From NCBI GenBank assembly GCA_036377075.1, contig DASUZB010000236.1, forward strand, positions 1 through 12,091: a stretch of DNA of 12,091 bases. The letters run 5' to 3'. Below the pieces are notes generated by a model. The model saw nothing but the letters and a program-made list of their open reading frames with translations, had not been told where the DNA came from and did not search any database. The translations under genes were made by a program, and so were the position numbers. This DNA is from DASUZB01 sp036377075. Its GTDB lineage: Bacteria > Actinomycetota > CALGFH01. How positions within the stretch are numbered: position 1 is the stretch's first letter; every line of letters begins with the position of its first letter. This document shows, one piece after another, positions 6,383 to 12,091 of this stretch.

Positions 6383-6399
6383 CGCGGTCGCGCACCGCG
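6383..6399 (+). terminator. Possible terminator hairpin after the DHA2 exporter gene
   Basis: CGCGGT (6383-6388) and ACCGCG (6394-6399) form a perfect 6-bp stem with a 5-base loop, ten bases after the exporter stop codon. No T tract follows. The remaining gap up to 6567 also has a 7-bp inverted repeat, CTGCCCG (6419-6425) with CGGGCAG (6445-6451). I see no gene and no clear promoter there. Confidence 0.4.
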
Positions 6400-6567
6400 A
6401 GGGGCGGTTGTCCACGCACTGCCCGACGAGGGCCGGCGCTGGGACGGGCAGGTCGGGGGATGGCCAGGTTTCGCGGTGCCGCGGTGAGGTAGCGCAGCCC
6501 TGGGGGACGGGCGGCACGCTCGCCCGGCCCTGATGGTGGACGCGCGCCTCGCAGCGAGGGGATGACC

Positions 6568-8058
6568 ATGCCGCACAACGACCGAGTCCTGATCGTGGGG
6601 GCGGGCCCGAGCGGGCTGCTGCTCGCCGGCGACCTGGAGGCGGCCGGGGTGGCCTGCACCGTCCTGGAGCGGCGCGCGGAGGAGTCGAACCTGACCCGCG
6701 CGTTCGCCGTCCACGCCCGCACGCTGGAGCTGCTCGACGCCCGCGGGGTCGCCGACGAACTGGTCGCCACCGGCCAGCGGGTCGACACCCTGCAGCTCTT
6801 CGGCAGGGTCGTGGTCGACCTCTCGCGGCTGCCGTCGCGGTTCCCGTTCGTGCTCATCACCCCGCAGTACGAGACCGAGCGGGTGCTCGAGGAGCGGGCC
6901 AGGGCGCTCGGCGCCGAGATCGTCATGGGTGCCGAGGTGGTCGGCCTGCGGCAGGACGCCGACGGGGTCGAGCTGGACGTCCGCGCCAGGGACGGCACGG
7001 TCGGGCAGCGGCGCGCGGCCTGGGTCGTCGGCGCGGACGGCGTGCACAGCGCGGTGCGCCAGGCCCTCGGGCTTCCCTTCCCCGGCCACGCGGTCGTGCG
7101 CTCGGTGATGCTGGCCGACGTGCGGCTCGAGCAGTCGCCCGGCAACGTGCTCCCGGTCGCCAGCGACGGCAACCAGTTCGCGTTCACCGCGCCGTTCGGC
7201 GACGGCTGGTTCCGCATCATCGCCTGGGACCGGCGCCACCAGCTACCGGACAGCGCGCCGGTGGACTTCGATGAGGTCCGCGAGGTCACCCGCCGCGCCC
7301 TCGGCACCGACCTGGGCATGCACGACCCGCGCTGGCTGTCCCGCTTCCACAGCGACGAGCGGCAGGTGCCCCACTACCGCGTCGGGCGCGTGTTCCTGGT
7401 CGGCGACGCGGCGCACGTGCACTCGCCGGCAGGCGGGCAGGGCATGAACACCGGGCTGCAGGACGCGGCCAACCTGAGCTGGAAGCTGGCCGCCGCCGTC
7501 AACGGCTGGGCCGCGCACGACCTGCTGGACACCTACCACGCCGAACGGTACCCGGTCGGGCGCCTGGTCCTGCGGCTCAGCGGCGCGATCCTGCGGCTGG
7601 CGCTGCTACGGTCGTGGGTGCTCCGCGCCCTCCGTGGCGCCGCCGCCGGCGCCCTGGTCCGCGTACGGCCGTTGCTGGACAGGATCGCCGAGCGGCTGTC
7701 GGGCATCGCGATCGGCTACCCGGCGCCGCCGGGTGCGCACCCGCTGGTCGGCAGGCGGGCGCCGGACGTCCCGCTCGCCGCGGCCGGCCCAGGGCCCGGC
7801 CGGCTGTACGAGGCGCTGCGAGGCGGGCGCTTCGTGCTCGTGGCCCCCGCCGGCGACCCGGCGGCGTCGGTCGACGGGTGGGACGGGCGCGTCGACCGAG
7901 CGACGACCAGGAGCGAGTCGGGCACCGTCACGCTTGTCCGACCCGACGGCTACATCGGCTGGGCCAGCGACGAGACCGACGCCGCACGGCGCTCCGAGGC
8001 GGTGCGCGGCGCCCTGGCCGAGGCCTGCGGCGCGCCGGTCGCGACGACCAGCAGCTGA
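6568..8058 (+). CDS. FAD-dependent aromatic hydroxylase-like monooxygenase (class A)
   Basis: A 496-residue flavoprotein of the PF01494 family. The Rossmann motif GAGPSG (11-16) is followed by VLER, with Glu34 expected to hold the ADP ribose. The DG motif (WVVGADGVHSAVR, 152-164) and GD motif (VFLVGDAAHVHSPAGGQGMNTGLQDA, from about 275) for FAD and NADPH are intact. After about 380 comes a thioredoxin-like C-terminal domain, found in polyketide and phenol hydroxylases. It should use NADPH and O2 to hydroxylate an aromatic compound in the cytoplasm. Relatives include RdmE/PgaE-type antibiotic tailoring enzymes, MhpA-type phenol degraders and Rox-type rifampicin monooxygenase; I cannot choose among them. 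Of two nearby ATGs (6562, 6568) I prefer 6568, since GAGGGG (6556-6561) lies six bases before it and touches the first. A VOC gene follows 11 bases after the stop. Confidence 0.9.
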   Translation: MPHNDRVLIVGAGPSGLLLAGDLEAAGVACTVLERRAEESNLTRAFAVHARTLELLDARGVADELVATGQRVDTLQLFGRVVVDLSRLPSRFPFVLITPQYETERVLEERARALGAEIVMGAEVVGLRQDADGVELDVRARDGTVGQRRAAWVVGADGVHSAVRQALGLPFPGHAVVRSVMLADVRLEQSPGNVLPVASDGNQFAFTAPFGDGWFRIIAWDRRHQLPDSAPVDFDEVREVTRRALGTDLGMHDPRWLSRFHSDERQVPHYRVGRVFLVGDAAHVHSPAGGQGMNTGLQDAANLSWKLAAAVNGWAAHDLLDTYHAERYPVGRLVLRLSGAILRLALLRSWVLRALRGAAAGALVRVRPLLDRIAERLSGIAIGYPAPPGAHPLVGRRAPDVPLAAAGPGPGRLYEALRGGRFVLVAPAGDPAASVDGWDGRVDRATTRSESGTVTLVRPDGYIGWASDETDAARRSEAVRGALAEACGAPVATTSS

Positions 8059-8069
8059 GGAGGGTCGAG

Positions 8070-8540
8070 ATGGCGGACGTGAAGCCGATTCCTGACGAGT
8101 ACCCGCGGGTCTCGCCGTACCTGATCGTCGACGGTGGCGAGGCGGCCATCGAGTTCTACCGCTCGGTCTTCGGCGCCACCGAGCGGATGCGCAGACCCGA
8201 CCATGGCGGCAGGATCGGCCACGCCGAGCTGCAACTCGGCGACTCGATGATCATGCTGGCGGACGAGTTCCCGGACAGGGGCGTGCTCGCCCCCGGGTCG
8301 GTCGGCGGCACCCCGGTGACCCTGAGCGTCTACGTGGAGGACGTCGACGACGTCGTCGACCGCGCCGTCAACGCCGGCAGCAAGCTGCTGCGCCCGGTCG
8401 AGCTGCAGTTCTACGGCGACCGGGTGGCGCAGTTCGAGGACCCCTTCGGCCACCGCTGGAGCGTGGGGACCCGCGTCGAGGACCTGCCACCGGACGAGAT
8501 GGCCAGGCGCGCGGCCGAGTGGGCCGGCGGCAGCGGCTGA
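8070..8540 (+). CDS. VOC-superfamily protein, PhnB-like (glyoxalase/bleomycin-resistance fold)
   Basis: A 156-residue protein with the two beta-alpha-beta-beta-beta modules of the vicinal-oxygen-chelate fold: module one VSPYLIVDGGEAAIEFYRSVFG to SMIMLADE (14-66), module two TPVTLSVYVEDVDDVVDRAVNAG to FEDPFGHRWSVGTRVEDL (81-139). The ending GDRVAQFEDPFGHRWSVGT is characteristic of the PhnB/YkcA-like group. The usual first-strand histidine of metal-dependent VOC enzymes is replaced (SPYLIV), so it may bind a ligand rather than catalyse, as the bleomycin-binding proteins do. A strong ribosome site, GGAGGG (8059-8064), sits five bases before the ATG. It follows the FAD monooxygenase by 11 bases and must share its transcript, so it may bind or further process that enzyme's substrate or product; this is inferred. 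Confidence 0.87.
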   Translation: MADVKPIPDEYPRVSPYLIVDGGEAAIEFYRSVFGATERMRRPDHGGRIGHAELQLGDSMIMLADEFPDRGVLAPGSVGGTPVTLSVYVEDVDDVVDRAVNAGSKLLRPVELQFYGDRVAQFEDPFGHRWSVGTRVEDLPPDEMARRAAEWAGGSG

Positions 8541-8570
8541 CCGACCCGCAGCTCCGCCCGGACACCGCGG

Positions 8571-8622
8571 CTCGATCCATCGTCTCGTCGACACCCTCGG
8601 AGTACCCTCGATGGTGCTCGAG
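8571..8622. repeat. Imperfect long inverted repeat between the two VOC genes
   Basis: CTCGA (8571-8575) plus CCATCG (8577-8582) pair with CGATGG (8609-8614) plus TCGAG (8618-8622): 11 base pairs interrupted by a 1-by-3 internal loop, with a 26-base apical loop. It fills half of the 112-base gap between genes. It could be a weak terminator for the upstream pair or an operator for the gene at 8653. No T tract follows. Confidence 0.4.
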
Positions 8623-8652
8623 CGTCAGGCCACTACTGGTCGGGGGTCCCCC

Positions 8653-9177
8653 ATGCCCGTACAGCGCCTCAACCACGCCGTCCTGTACGTCCGCGACGTC
8701 GCCGCCAGCGTCGCCTTCTACCGCGACGCACTCGGCTTCCGTCCCGTCGAGGGGATGCAGGACCTGCGCGGCGCCGCCTTCCTGCAGGCGCCCGGCTCGA
8801 GCAACGACCACGACCTGGGCCTGTTCGAGCTGGGCCCGCAGGCGGGGCCGTCACCCGCCGGCCGCACCAGTGTGGGCCTGTACCACCTGGCCTGGGAGGT
8901 CGACACCCTCACCGAGCTCGAGCGCGTCGCCGCCAAGCTCAGCGAGCTCGGCGCGCTCGTCGGCGCGAGCGACCACTCCACCACCAAGGCGCTGTACGCC
9001 CGCGACCCCGACGGCATCGAGTTCGAGGTGTGCTGGCTGGTCCCTGCCGAGCTGATCACCCCGGAGCTGCTCGCCGGCCGCGCCCAGATCGGCCCGCTCG
9101 ACCTCGCCAAGGAGAAGGACCGTTTCGGCGCCGACACCCGCGGCGGCGTCGGCGTGTCCGTTCCCGCCGGCGGCTGA
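8653..9177 (+). CDS. VOC-superfamily protein, extradiol dioxygenase-like (CatE-type)
   Basis: A 174-residue vicinal-oxygen-chelate protein. It opens LNHAVLYVRDVAASVAFYRDALGF and its second module begins GLYHLAWEVDTLTELE and ends YARDPDGIEFEVCW. The three expected metal ligands are in place: His8, His78 and Glu125. It is therefore likely an active metal enzyme, resembling CatE-type catechol 2,3-dioxygenases and fosfomycin/glyoxalase relatives, unlike the neighbouring VOC protein. A C-terminal tail of about 45 residues (130-174) follows the fold. The ATG at 8653 is preferred over the ATG at 8611, because the fold starts there and the upstream codons lie inside an inverted repeat. There is no good Shine-Dalgarno sequence; GGGGGTCCCCC (8642-8652), itself palindromic, precedes the ATG. 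With a ring hydroxylase upstream, ring cleavage of a hydroxylated aromatic is an attractive but unproven role. Confidence 0.87.
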   Translation: MPVQRLNHAVLYVRDVAASVAFYRDALGFRPVEGMQDLRGAAFLQAPGSSNDHDLGLFELGPQAGPSPAGRTSVGLYHLAWEVDTLTELERVAAKLSELGALVGASDHSTTKALYARDPDGIEFEVCWLVPAELITPELLAGRAQIGPLDLAKEKDRFGADTRGGVGVSVPAGG

Positions 9178-9210
9178 CCGGCCCGAAGCCCACGCGGGCG
9201 CTCGGCCCCG

Positions 9211-9228
9211 CGGGCCGGAGCCGGCCTG
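9211..9228 (+). terminator. Possible terminator hairpin after the second VOC gene
   Basis: GGCCGG (9213-9218) and CCGGCC (9221-9226) are separated by two bases, with a G-T and a C-G pair extending the stem outwards; the closing pairs must open to make a loop. GGGGCAATTTGGG follows. It lies 33 bases after the stop codon. The rest of the 200-base gap to the MOSC gene is very GC-rich; TACCGT at 9264-9269 resembles a -10 box, but no matching -35 is seen. Confidence 0.35.
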
Positions 9229-9377
9229 GGGCAATTTGGGTGGCGCCACGGCCGGCGCGCCCGTACCGTTGCCGCGGTAGCCGTTCGCCGGCCGCGGGTC
9301 GCGCCGGGGCGCCGGCCACCGGGCCGCGCCGGGAGTCGCCTGGACCCGCGTCCGGCCGCGTCGAGGGGACCTGGATC

Positions 9378-9857
9378 ATGTGGGAAGGCTCTGTCGTCTC
9401 CATCCACCTCGCTCCGGCCAACGGGGCACCGACCTACCCCGTGGCCGAGGTCAAGGCCGTGGCCGGCGCGGGCCTCGAAGGCGACCGCCACTACCGGCCG
9501 GTCGGCGAGCAGGCGCCGCAGGACGAGCTGACCCTGATCGCGAGCGAGGCCCTGGAGGCGCTCGCCTACGAATTCGGCATGGCGCTGGAGCCCGGGGAGC
9601 ACCGCCGCCAGGTCGTCACCGCCGGCGTGTCCCTCAACGACCTGGTCGGCCAGGAGTTCCAGGTCGGGACGGTGCGGCTGCGCGCCATCAAGCTGAACGA
9701 GCCCTGCCAGCACCTCGAGGACGTGACCGGCCGGCCGGGCCTGATCGAGGGCCTGCTCCACCGCGGCGGCATCCGCGCCCAGATCCTCACCGGCGGGACC
9801 ATCCAGGTCGGCGCCCCGATCACCCCGGTCGCCGCCACCGCGGGCGCGGACGCCTGA
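9378..9857 (+). CDS. MOSC domain-containing protein
   Basis: A 159-residue stand-alone MOSC protein. Family landmarks are GLEGDRHY (32-39), DELTLIASEALEAL (49-62), RRQVVTAGVSLNDLVGQEFQVG (76-97) and LNEPCQHLEDVTGRPGL (106-122). Cys110 is the conserved cysteine thought to carry sulfur or bind the molybdenum cofactor, as in the C-terminal domain of Moco sulfurase. No N-terminal MOSC_N beta-barrel is present. Bacterial proteins of this size (YiiM/YuaD-like) help reduce N-hydroxylated compounds or handle sulfur for Moco. The ATG at 9378 has GAGGGG (9363-9368) nine bases upstream; the same frame is open before it but codes for nothing recognisable. It ends close to a convergent gene with a shared hairpin. 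A role in detoxifying N-hydroxylated compounds would fit the neighbours but is speculation. Confidence 0.88.
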   Translation: MWEGSVVSIHLAPANGAPTYPVAEVKAVAGAGLEGDRHYRPVGEQAPQDELTLIASEALEALAYEFGMALEPGEHRRQVVTAGVSLNDLVGQEFQVGTVRLRAIKLNEPCQHLEDVTGRPGLIEGLLHRGGIRAQILTGGTIQVGAPITPVAATAGADA

Positions 9858-9859
9858 CG

Positions 9860-9893
9860 GCCTGAAGGATCCCGCCGCGGCGGTTCCTCAGGC
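9860..9893. terminator. Bidirectional terminator-like hairpin between MOSC and DinB-type genes
   Basis: GCCTGAAGGA starting at 9860 pairs with TTCCTCAGGC ending at 9893, about nine pairs with one bulged A, enclosing the perfect palindrome CCGCCGCGGCGG (9872-9883). It covers the stop codon of the minus-strand gene. The two genes converge here 30 bases apart, so a stop signal used from both sides is likely. There is no T tract. Confidence 0.55.
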
Positions 9894-10514
9894 GCTGGGC
9901 ATGTGGTCGGTGTAGGCGACCCCATCCCACTCGTCCAGCGGCGCGCACCACCAGCCCCACTCCCGTCCGAGCCGCTCGTGGCCCGGCAGCGCGACGCGGC
10001 CGTTGCACCACAGCAGGCGCTCCCACGGGTCGTCGTGCTCCGGCGCCCACGGGAACAGCCGGGCGACCACGCGGGCGCACAGCGCGGCGGGTGGGCGGAA
10101 CCCCACGCCCAGCCCGGCGCAGACGTCGCCCGCGTGAACCAGGGTCTCGTCGCAGCCCATCGCGAGGAACCCGGTCGCGTCCGCCATCCCCAGGGAGTGG
10201 TAGCCGCGCCCGGCCGGCGGCGTCGCCTCGGCGACCCGCGCGAGGACGTGGCCCGAGGAGACGAGCGCGTCGAGCAGCCGCCCGATCGGGCCGTCCGGGT
10301 CGCCGTCGCGGACGAGCGGGAGGCGCCGCGTCGCCAGCATGGCGAGGTTCCCGGCGTACCACAGCAGGCAGTCGACCGCGTGGTCGAGCGTCCGCCGACA
10401 GCTCCACTCCAGGTCACCGGCGCGGACCGACCAGTCCGCGCCGGCGTGCGGCGCCATGCCGGCGGCGGCCGCGGCCACGGCGGCGCGAAGGTCCTCCGGG
10501 GTCGGCTCGTCCAC
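9888..10514 (-). CDS. DinB/mycothiol-dependent maleylpyruvate isomerase-like protein
   Basis: A 208-residue protein of the DinB-like four-helix-bundle superfamily, closest in pattern to the mycothiol-dependent maleylpyruvate isomerase N-terminal (MDMPI_N) group. TLDHAVDCLLWYAGNLA (42-58) supplies the first histidine (His45), and CDETLVHAGD (121-130) supplies the Glu123-xxx-His127 pair. This H...ExxxH triad is the zinc site of the family. Members use mycothiol, the actinobacterial thiol, or bacillithiol to isomerise or detoxify substrates; many are uncharacterised. The start is GTG at 10514, with AGGAG six bases upstream. Frame-open sequence continues to an ATG at 10586 but has no ribosome site and is not family-like. 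It diverges from the GNAT-like gene across 95 bases; TAGGGT on the minus strand (10554-10549) could be its -10, with no clear -35. Function inferred from family only. Confidence 0.82.
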   Translation of the reverse strand: MDEPTPEDLRAAVAAAAAGMAPHAGADWSVRAGDLEWSCRRTLDHAVDCLLWYAGNLAMLATRRLPLVRDGDPDGPIGRLLDALVSSGHVLARVAEATPPAGRGYHSLGMADATGFLAMGCDETLVHAGDVCAGLGVGFRPPAALCARVVARLFPWAPEHDDPWERLLWCNGRVALPGHERLGREWGWWCAPLDEWDGVAYTDHMPSA

Positions 10515-10609
10515 GCGGTGCTCCTGGTTCCGGGTCGCCTCGGCGCCCACCCTACCTCGGCCACGGCGGCTCCGGCCGGATGCCATCGGCCGCCGGGAGG
10601 GGTGCGATC

Positions 10610-11341
10610 ATGGCGGGCATGAAGGTCGCGACCGTGTCCGAGCGCCCAGACCTCGTCGAGGTCGGCTGGGAGCAGACCGGGGACACGCTGCCGGAGTACA
10701 ACAGCCACGGCGACGTCCTCGGCCGCTACTGGCCCCGCCTCACCGAGGAGCGGCCGGCGTTCCAGTTCCACCTCGTCGGCGACGGCGACGAGGTCCTCGC
10801 GCGGGCCCGCTCGATCCCGGTCCGCTGGGACGGCACCGTCGACGACCTCCCGGCCGGGATCGACGGCGCGATCGCCCGCGGCTTCGACGAGCCCGGCGCC
10901 AACGTCCTGTGCGCGCTGGTGATCATGGTCCCGCGCCACCTCCAGGGCCGCGGCCTGAGCGCCCGCGCCGTCGCCGCGATGCTCGAGGTCGCCCGGCAGC
11001 ACGACCTGGCCTCGCTGATCGCCCCGGTGCGCCCGAGCTGGAAGGAGCGCTACCCGCTCGTGCCGATCGAGCGCTACGCGGCCTGGCGGCGGCCCGACGG
11101 GCGCCTGTTCGATCCTTGGATGCGCGTCCACGAAAGGCTCGGCGCGACCGTCCTGAAGCACGAGCCCAAGTCGCTGCGGATCACCGGAACCGTCGCGGAG
11201 TGGGAAGGGTGGACGGGCATGGCCTTCCCCGAGACCGGCGAGTACTGGTTCCCGGGCGGGCTCACGACCCTGACGGTCGACCGCGAGGCGGACCGCGGCC
11301 GCTACTGGGAGCCCAACGTCTGGATGCGCCACGGCGCCTGA
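10610..11341 (+). CDS. GNAT-like N-acetyltransferase
   Basis: A 243-residue protein with a GNAT core. Motif A, the acetyl-CoA pyrophosphate loop, is seen as LVIMVPRHLQGRGLSARAV (103-121), with QGRGLS fitting the Q/R-x-x-G-x-G/A consensus and helix AVAAMLEVAR after it. Upstream, FQFHLVGDGDEVLARARSIPVRWDG (51-75) gives the preceding beta strands. The remaining 110 residues are longer than usual for the fold and rich in Trp and Arg (WKERYPLVPIERYAAWRRPDGRLFDPWMRVHERLGATVLK), ending in a Trp/Tyr-rich segment that I cannot assign. It likely acetylates a small molecule, but I do not recognise the subfamily. The ATG at 10610 has GGAGG (10596-10600) nine bases upstream; the next ATG (10619) is too far from it. 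It diverges from the DinB-type gene and converges on the methyltransferase gene. Confidence 0.78.
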   Translation: MAGMKVATVSERPDLVEVGWEQTGDTLPEYNSHGDVLGRYWPRLTEERPAFQFHLVGDGDEVLARARSIPVRWDGTVDDLPAGIDGAIARGFDEPGANVLCALVIMVPRHLQGRGLSARAVAAMLEVARQHDLASLIAPVRPSWKERYPLVPIERYAAWRRPDGRLFDPWMRVHERLGATVLKHEPKSLRITGTVAEWEGWTGMAFPETGEYWFPGGLTTLTVDREADRGRYWEPNVWMRHGA

Positions 11342-11354
11342 CCGCCGCGCGGTC
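11340..11354. terminator. Terminator-like hairpin between the GNAT-like and methyltransferase genes
   Basis: GACCGC (11340-11345) and GCGGTC (11349-11354) form a perfect 6-bp stem with a 3-base loop, in the 17-base gap between convergent stop codons. CCTGA (11337-11341) and TCAGG (11359-11363) could extend or compete with it. No T tract. Confidence 0.45.
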
Positions 11355-11358
11355 CGCC

Positions 11359-12091
11359 TCAGGGAAGCGGCGGGCCGTCCGGGTCGGTGCAGACCAGCGC
11401 CCAGGGGCGGTCGAGCACGCGGGTGAGGACCACCGTGGCGCGGCGGTCGCCGGCCAGGCGCAGGCGGCGGCGCAGCTCGTCGACGTCGCCGGCGAGGCCG
11501 CGGCGGCGGACGTCGACCGCGCCGACGCCGTGGGCGCGCAGGCTGGCGCGGAGGCGCTTGAGGCCGAACGGCATGGAGTCCTCCACCCGCAGGGGGCGGC
11601 CGAACGGGGTCTCGAGCGGCTCGTCGGCGGAGAGGAAGGCGATCCGCTCGTCCAGCTTCCAGGCGCCGAGCGTGCGGGCGAGGGTCTCGACCGCGCCAGC
11701 GCGGGTCACCGCCGGGTTCGGGTCGAGCAGGTAGGCACCTGGCGGGGCGCAGGCCACCGGCGGGCCCGGCGCGGGCGTGAGGGTCCAGCCCTCCGGCAGG
11801 ACGGTCGCACGGCGCGGGGCGGTGGCGAGCGCCGGCGACCACAGCGCCGCCTCCTTGAGGTCGCGCCCGTCCGCGATCAGCTCCACCTCCCAGCCCGCCG
11901 GCACCAGGCCGAGCGGGAGCCCGGGCGCGGCCTTGACGCCGACCGCCTCCACCCGCCCGGCGAGGCCGAGGCACCAGCCGAGCGGCGGCTCGCTCGCGCC
12001 GGGCGCGAGGCGCCGGCCGCCGTCGCGCCTGGCCGGGTCGACGAAGACCGCCTCCACCCGGTCCAGCGGCGCGGCGCGGGCGTCGGCCAGC
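11359..12091 (-). CDS. Class I SAM-dependent methyltransferase with C-terminal THUMP-like domain (5' end outside window)
   Basis: The last 243 codons of a minus-strand gene. The visible part opens LADARAAPLDRVEAVFVDPARRDGGRRL; ADARAAPL followed by a DPARR motif is the motif III-IV segment of a class I methyltransferase, so the SAM-binding N-terminal strands lie beyond the window. A GTG inside the frame (12057) would start the protein in the middle of that fold and is not a credible start. The C-terminal stretch (RPLRVEDSMPFGLKRLRASLRAHGVGAVDVRRRGL through RATVVLTRVLDRPWALV) matches the THUMP-like domain (PF18096) attached to these actinobacterial methyltransferases. By analogy it would modify RNA; the true substrate is not established. 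It converges on the GNAT-like gene with 17 bases between stops and does not clearly belong to the detoxification genes. Confidence 0.85.
   Translation of the reverse strand, partial: LADARAAPLDRVEAVFVDPARRDGGRRLAPGASEPPLGWCLGLAGRVEAVGVKAAPGLPLGLVPAGWEVELIADGRDLKEAALWSPALATAPRRATVLPEGWTLTPAPGPPVACAPPGAYLLDPNPAVTRAGAVETLARTLGAWKLDERIAFLSADEPLETPFGRPLRVEDSMPFGLKRLRASLRAHGVGAVDVRRRGLAGDVDELRRRLRLAGDRRATVVLTRVLDRPWALVCTDPDGPPLP

Noticed and set aside
4316..6517. A 733-codon open frame on the minus strand, antisense to the PadR and DHA2 genes
   Set aside because: Its product is low-complexity, rich in Gly, Ala, Arg, Glu and Gln, with no fold or motif. It lies opposite two genes with clear family signatures. 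Long stop-free antisense frames are expected at this GC content.
6374..6567. A possible small gene in the gap before the FAD monooxygenase
   Set aside because: The ATG-led frames seen are very short (about 10 codons) and have no convincing ribosome site. Only weak hairpins are present.
9566..11974. An 802-codon open frame on the minus strand covering the MOSC, DinB-type, GNAT-like and methyltransferase region
   Set aside because: It is in a different frame from the DinB-type and methyltransferase genes and antisense to the others, and its product is Arg/Pro/Ala-rich without recognisable domains.
1..12091. CRISPR array, transposon ends or integration sites
   Set aside because: No regularly spaced repeats, transposase-like protein or long terminal inverted repeats are visible, and no tRNA gene is present to act as a target.

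Overview
The window is strongly GC-rich coding DNA, with G or C in almost every third codon position, GTG starts beside ATG starts, and very short gaps between genes. This fits an actinobacterial chromosome. Three things support that reading: the histidine kinase carries the 'putative sensor' membrane domain common in Actinomycetota, the DinB-type protein resembles mycothiol-dependent enzymes, and several genes look leaderless. I cannot name a genus. I see no tRNA, rRNA, CRISPR array, insertion sequence or attachment site. No stretch longer than about 200 bases lacks a gene.

Layout. (1) 1-2258: the start of an ABC-transporter ATPase gene on the minus strand (cut by the window edge), then, diverging from it, a histidine kinase and a LuxR-type response regulator that overlap by 28 bases. 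(2) 2269-6373: a mirror-image arrangement. An ArsR-type regulator and an MFS exporter run leftward, while a PadR-type regulator and a 14-helix DHA2-type MFS exporter run rightward. The two arms share a 132-base control region holding two different inverted-repeat operators, two plausible promoters and an 11-base tandem duplication. (3) 6568-9857, plus strand: an FAD-dependent aromatic-ring hydroxylase-like monooxygenase, two VOC (glyoxalase/bleomycin-resistance/dioxygenase fold) proteins and a stand-alone MOSC protein. (4) 9888-12091: a DinB/mycothiol-type protein (minus), a GNAT-like acetyltransferase (plus), and the C-terminal part of a THUMP-like-domain methyltransferase (minus, cut by the window edge).

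How it may work together. Two regulated efflux pumps, a flavin monooxygenase, two VOC proteins, a possible mycothiol-linked enzyme and an acetyltransferase lie side by side, so the middle of the window reads as an accessory set for sensing, exporting and modifying small toxic molecules. That is an inference from family membership and proximity; no substrate can be read from the sequence. The kinase/regulator pair probably controls the neighbouring ABC transporter. Each of these families is known. I found no convincing evidence of a wholly new system; the most unusual feature is the compact dual-operator divergent region at 4153-4297.
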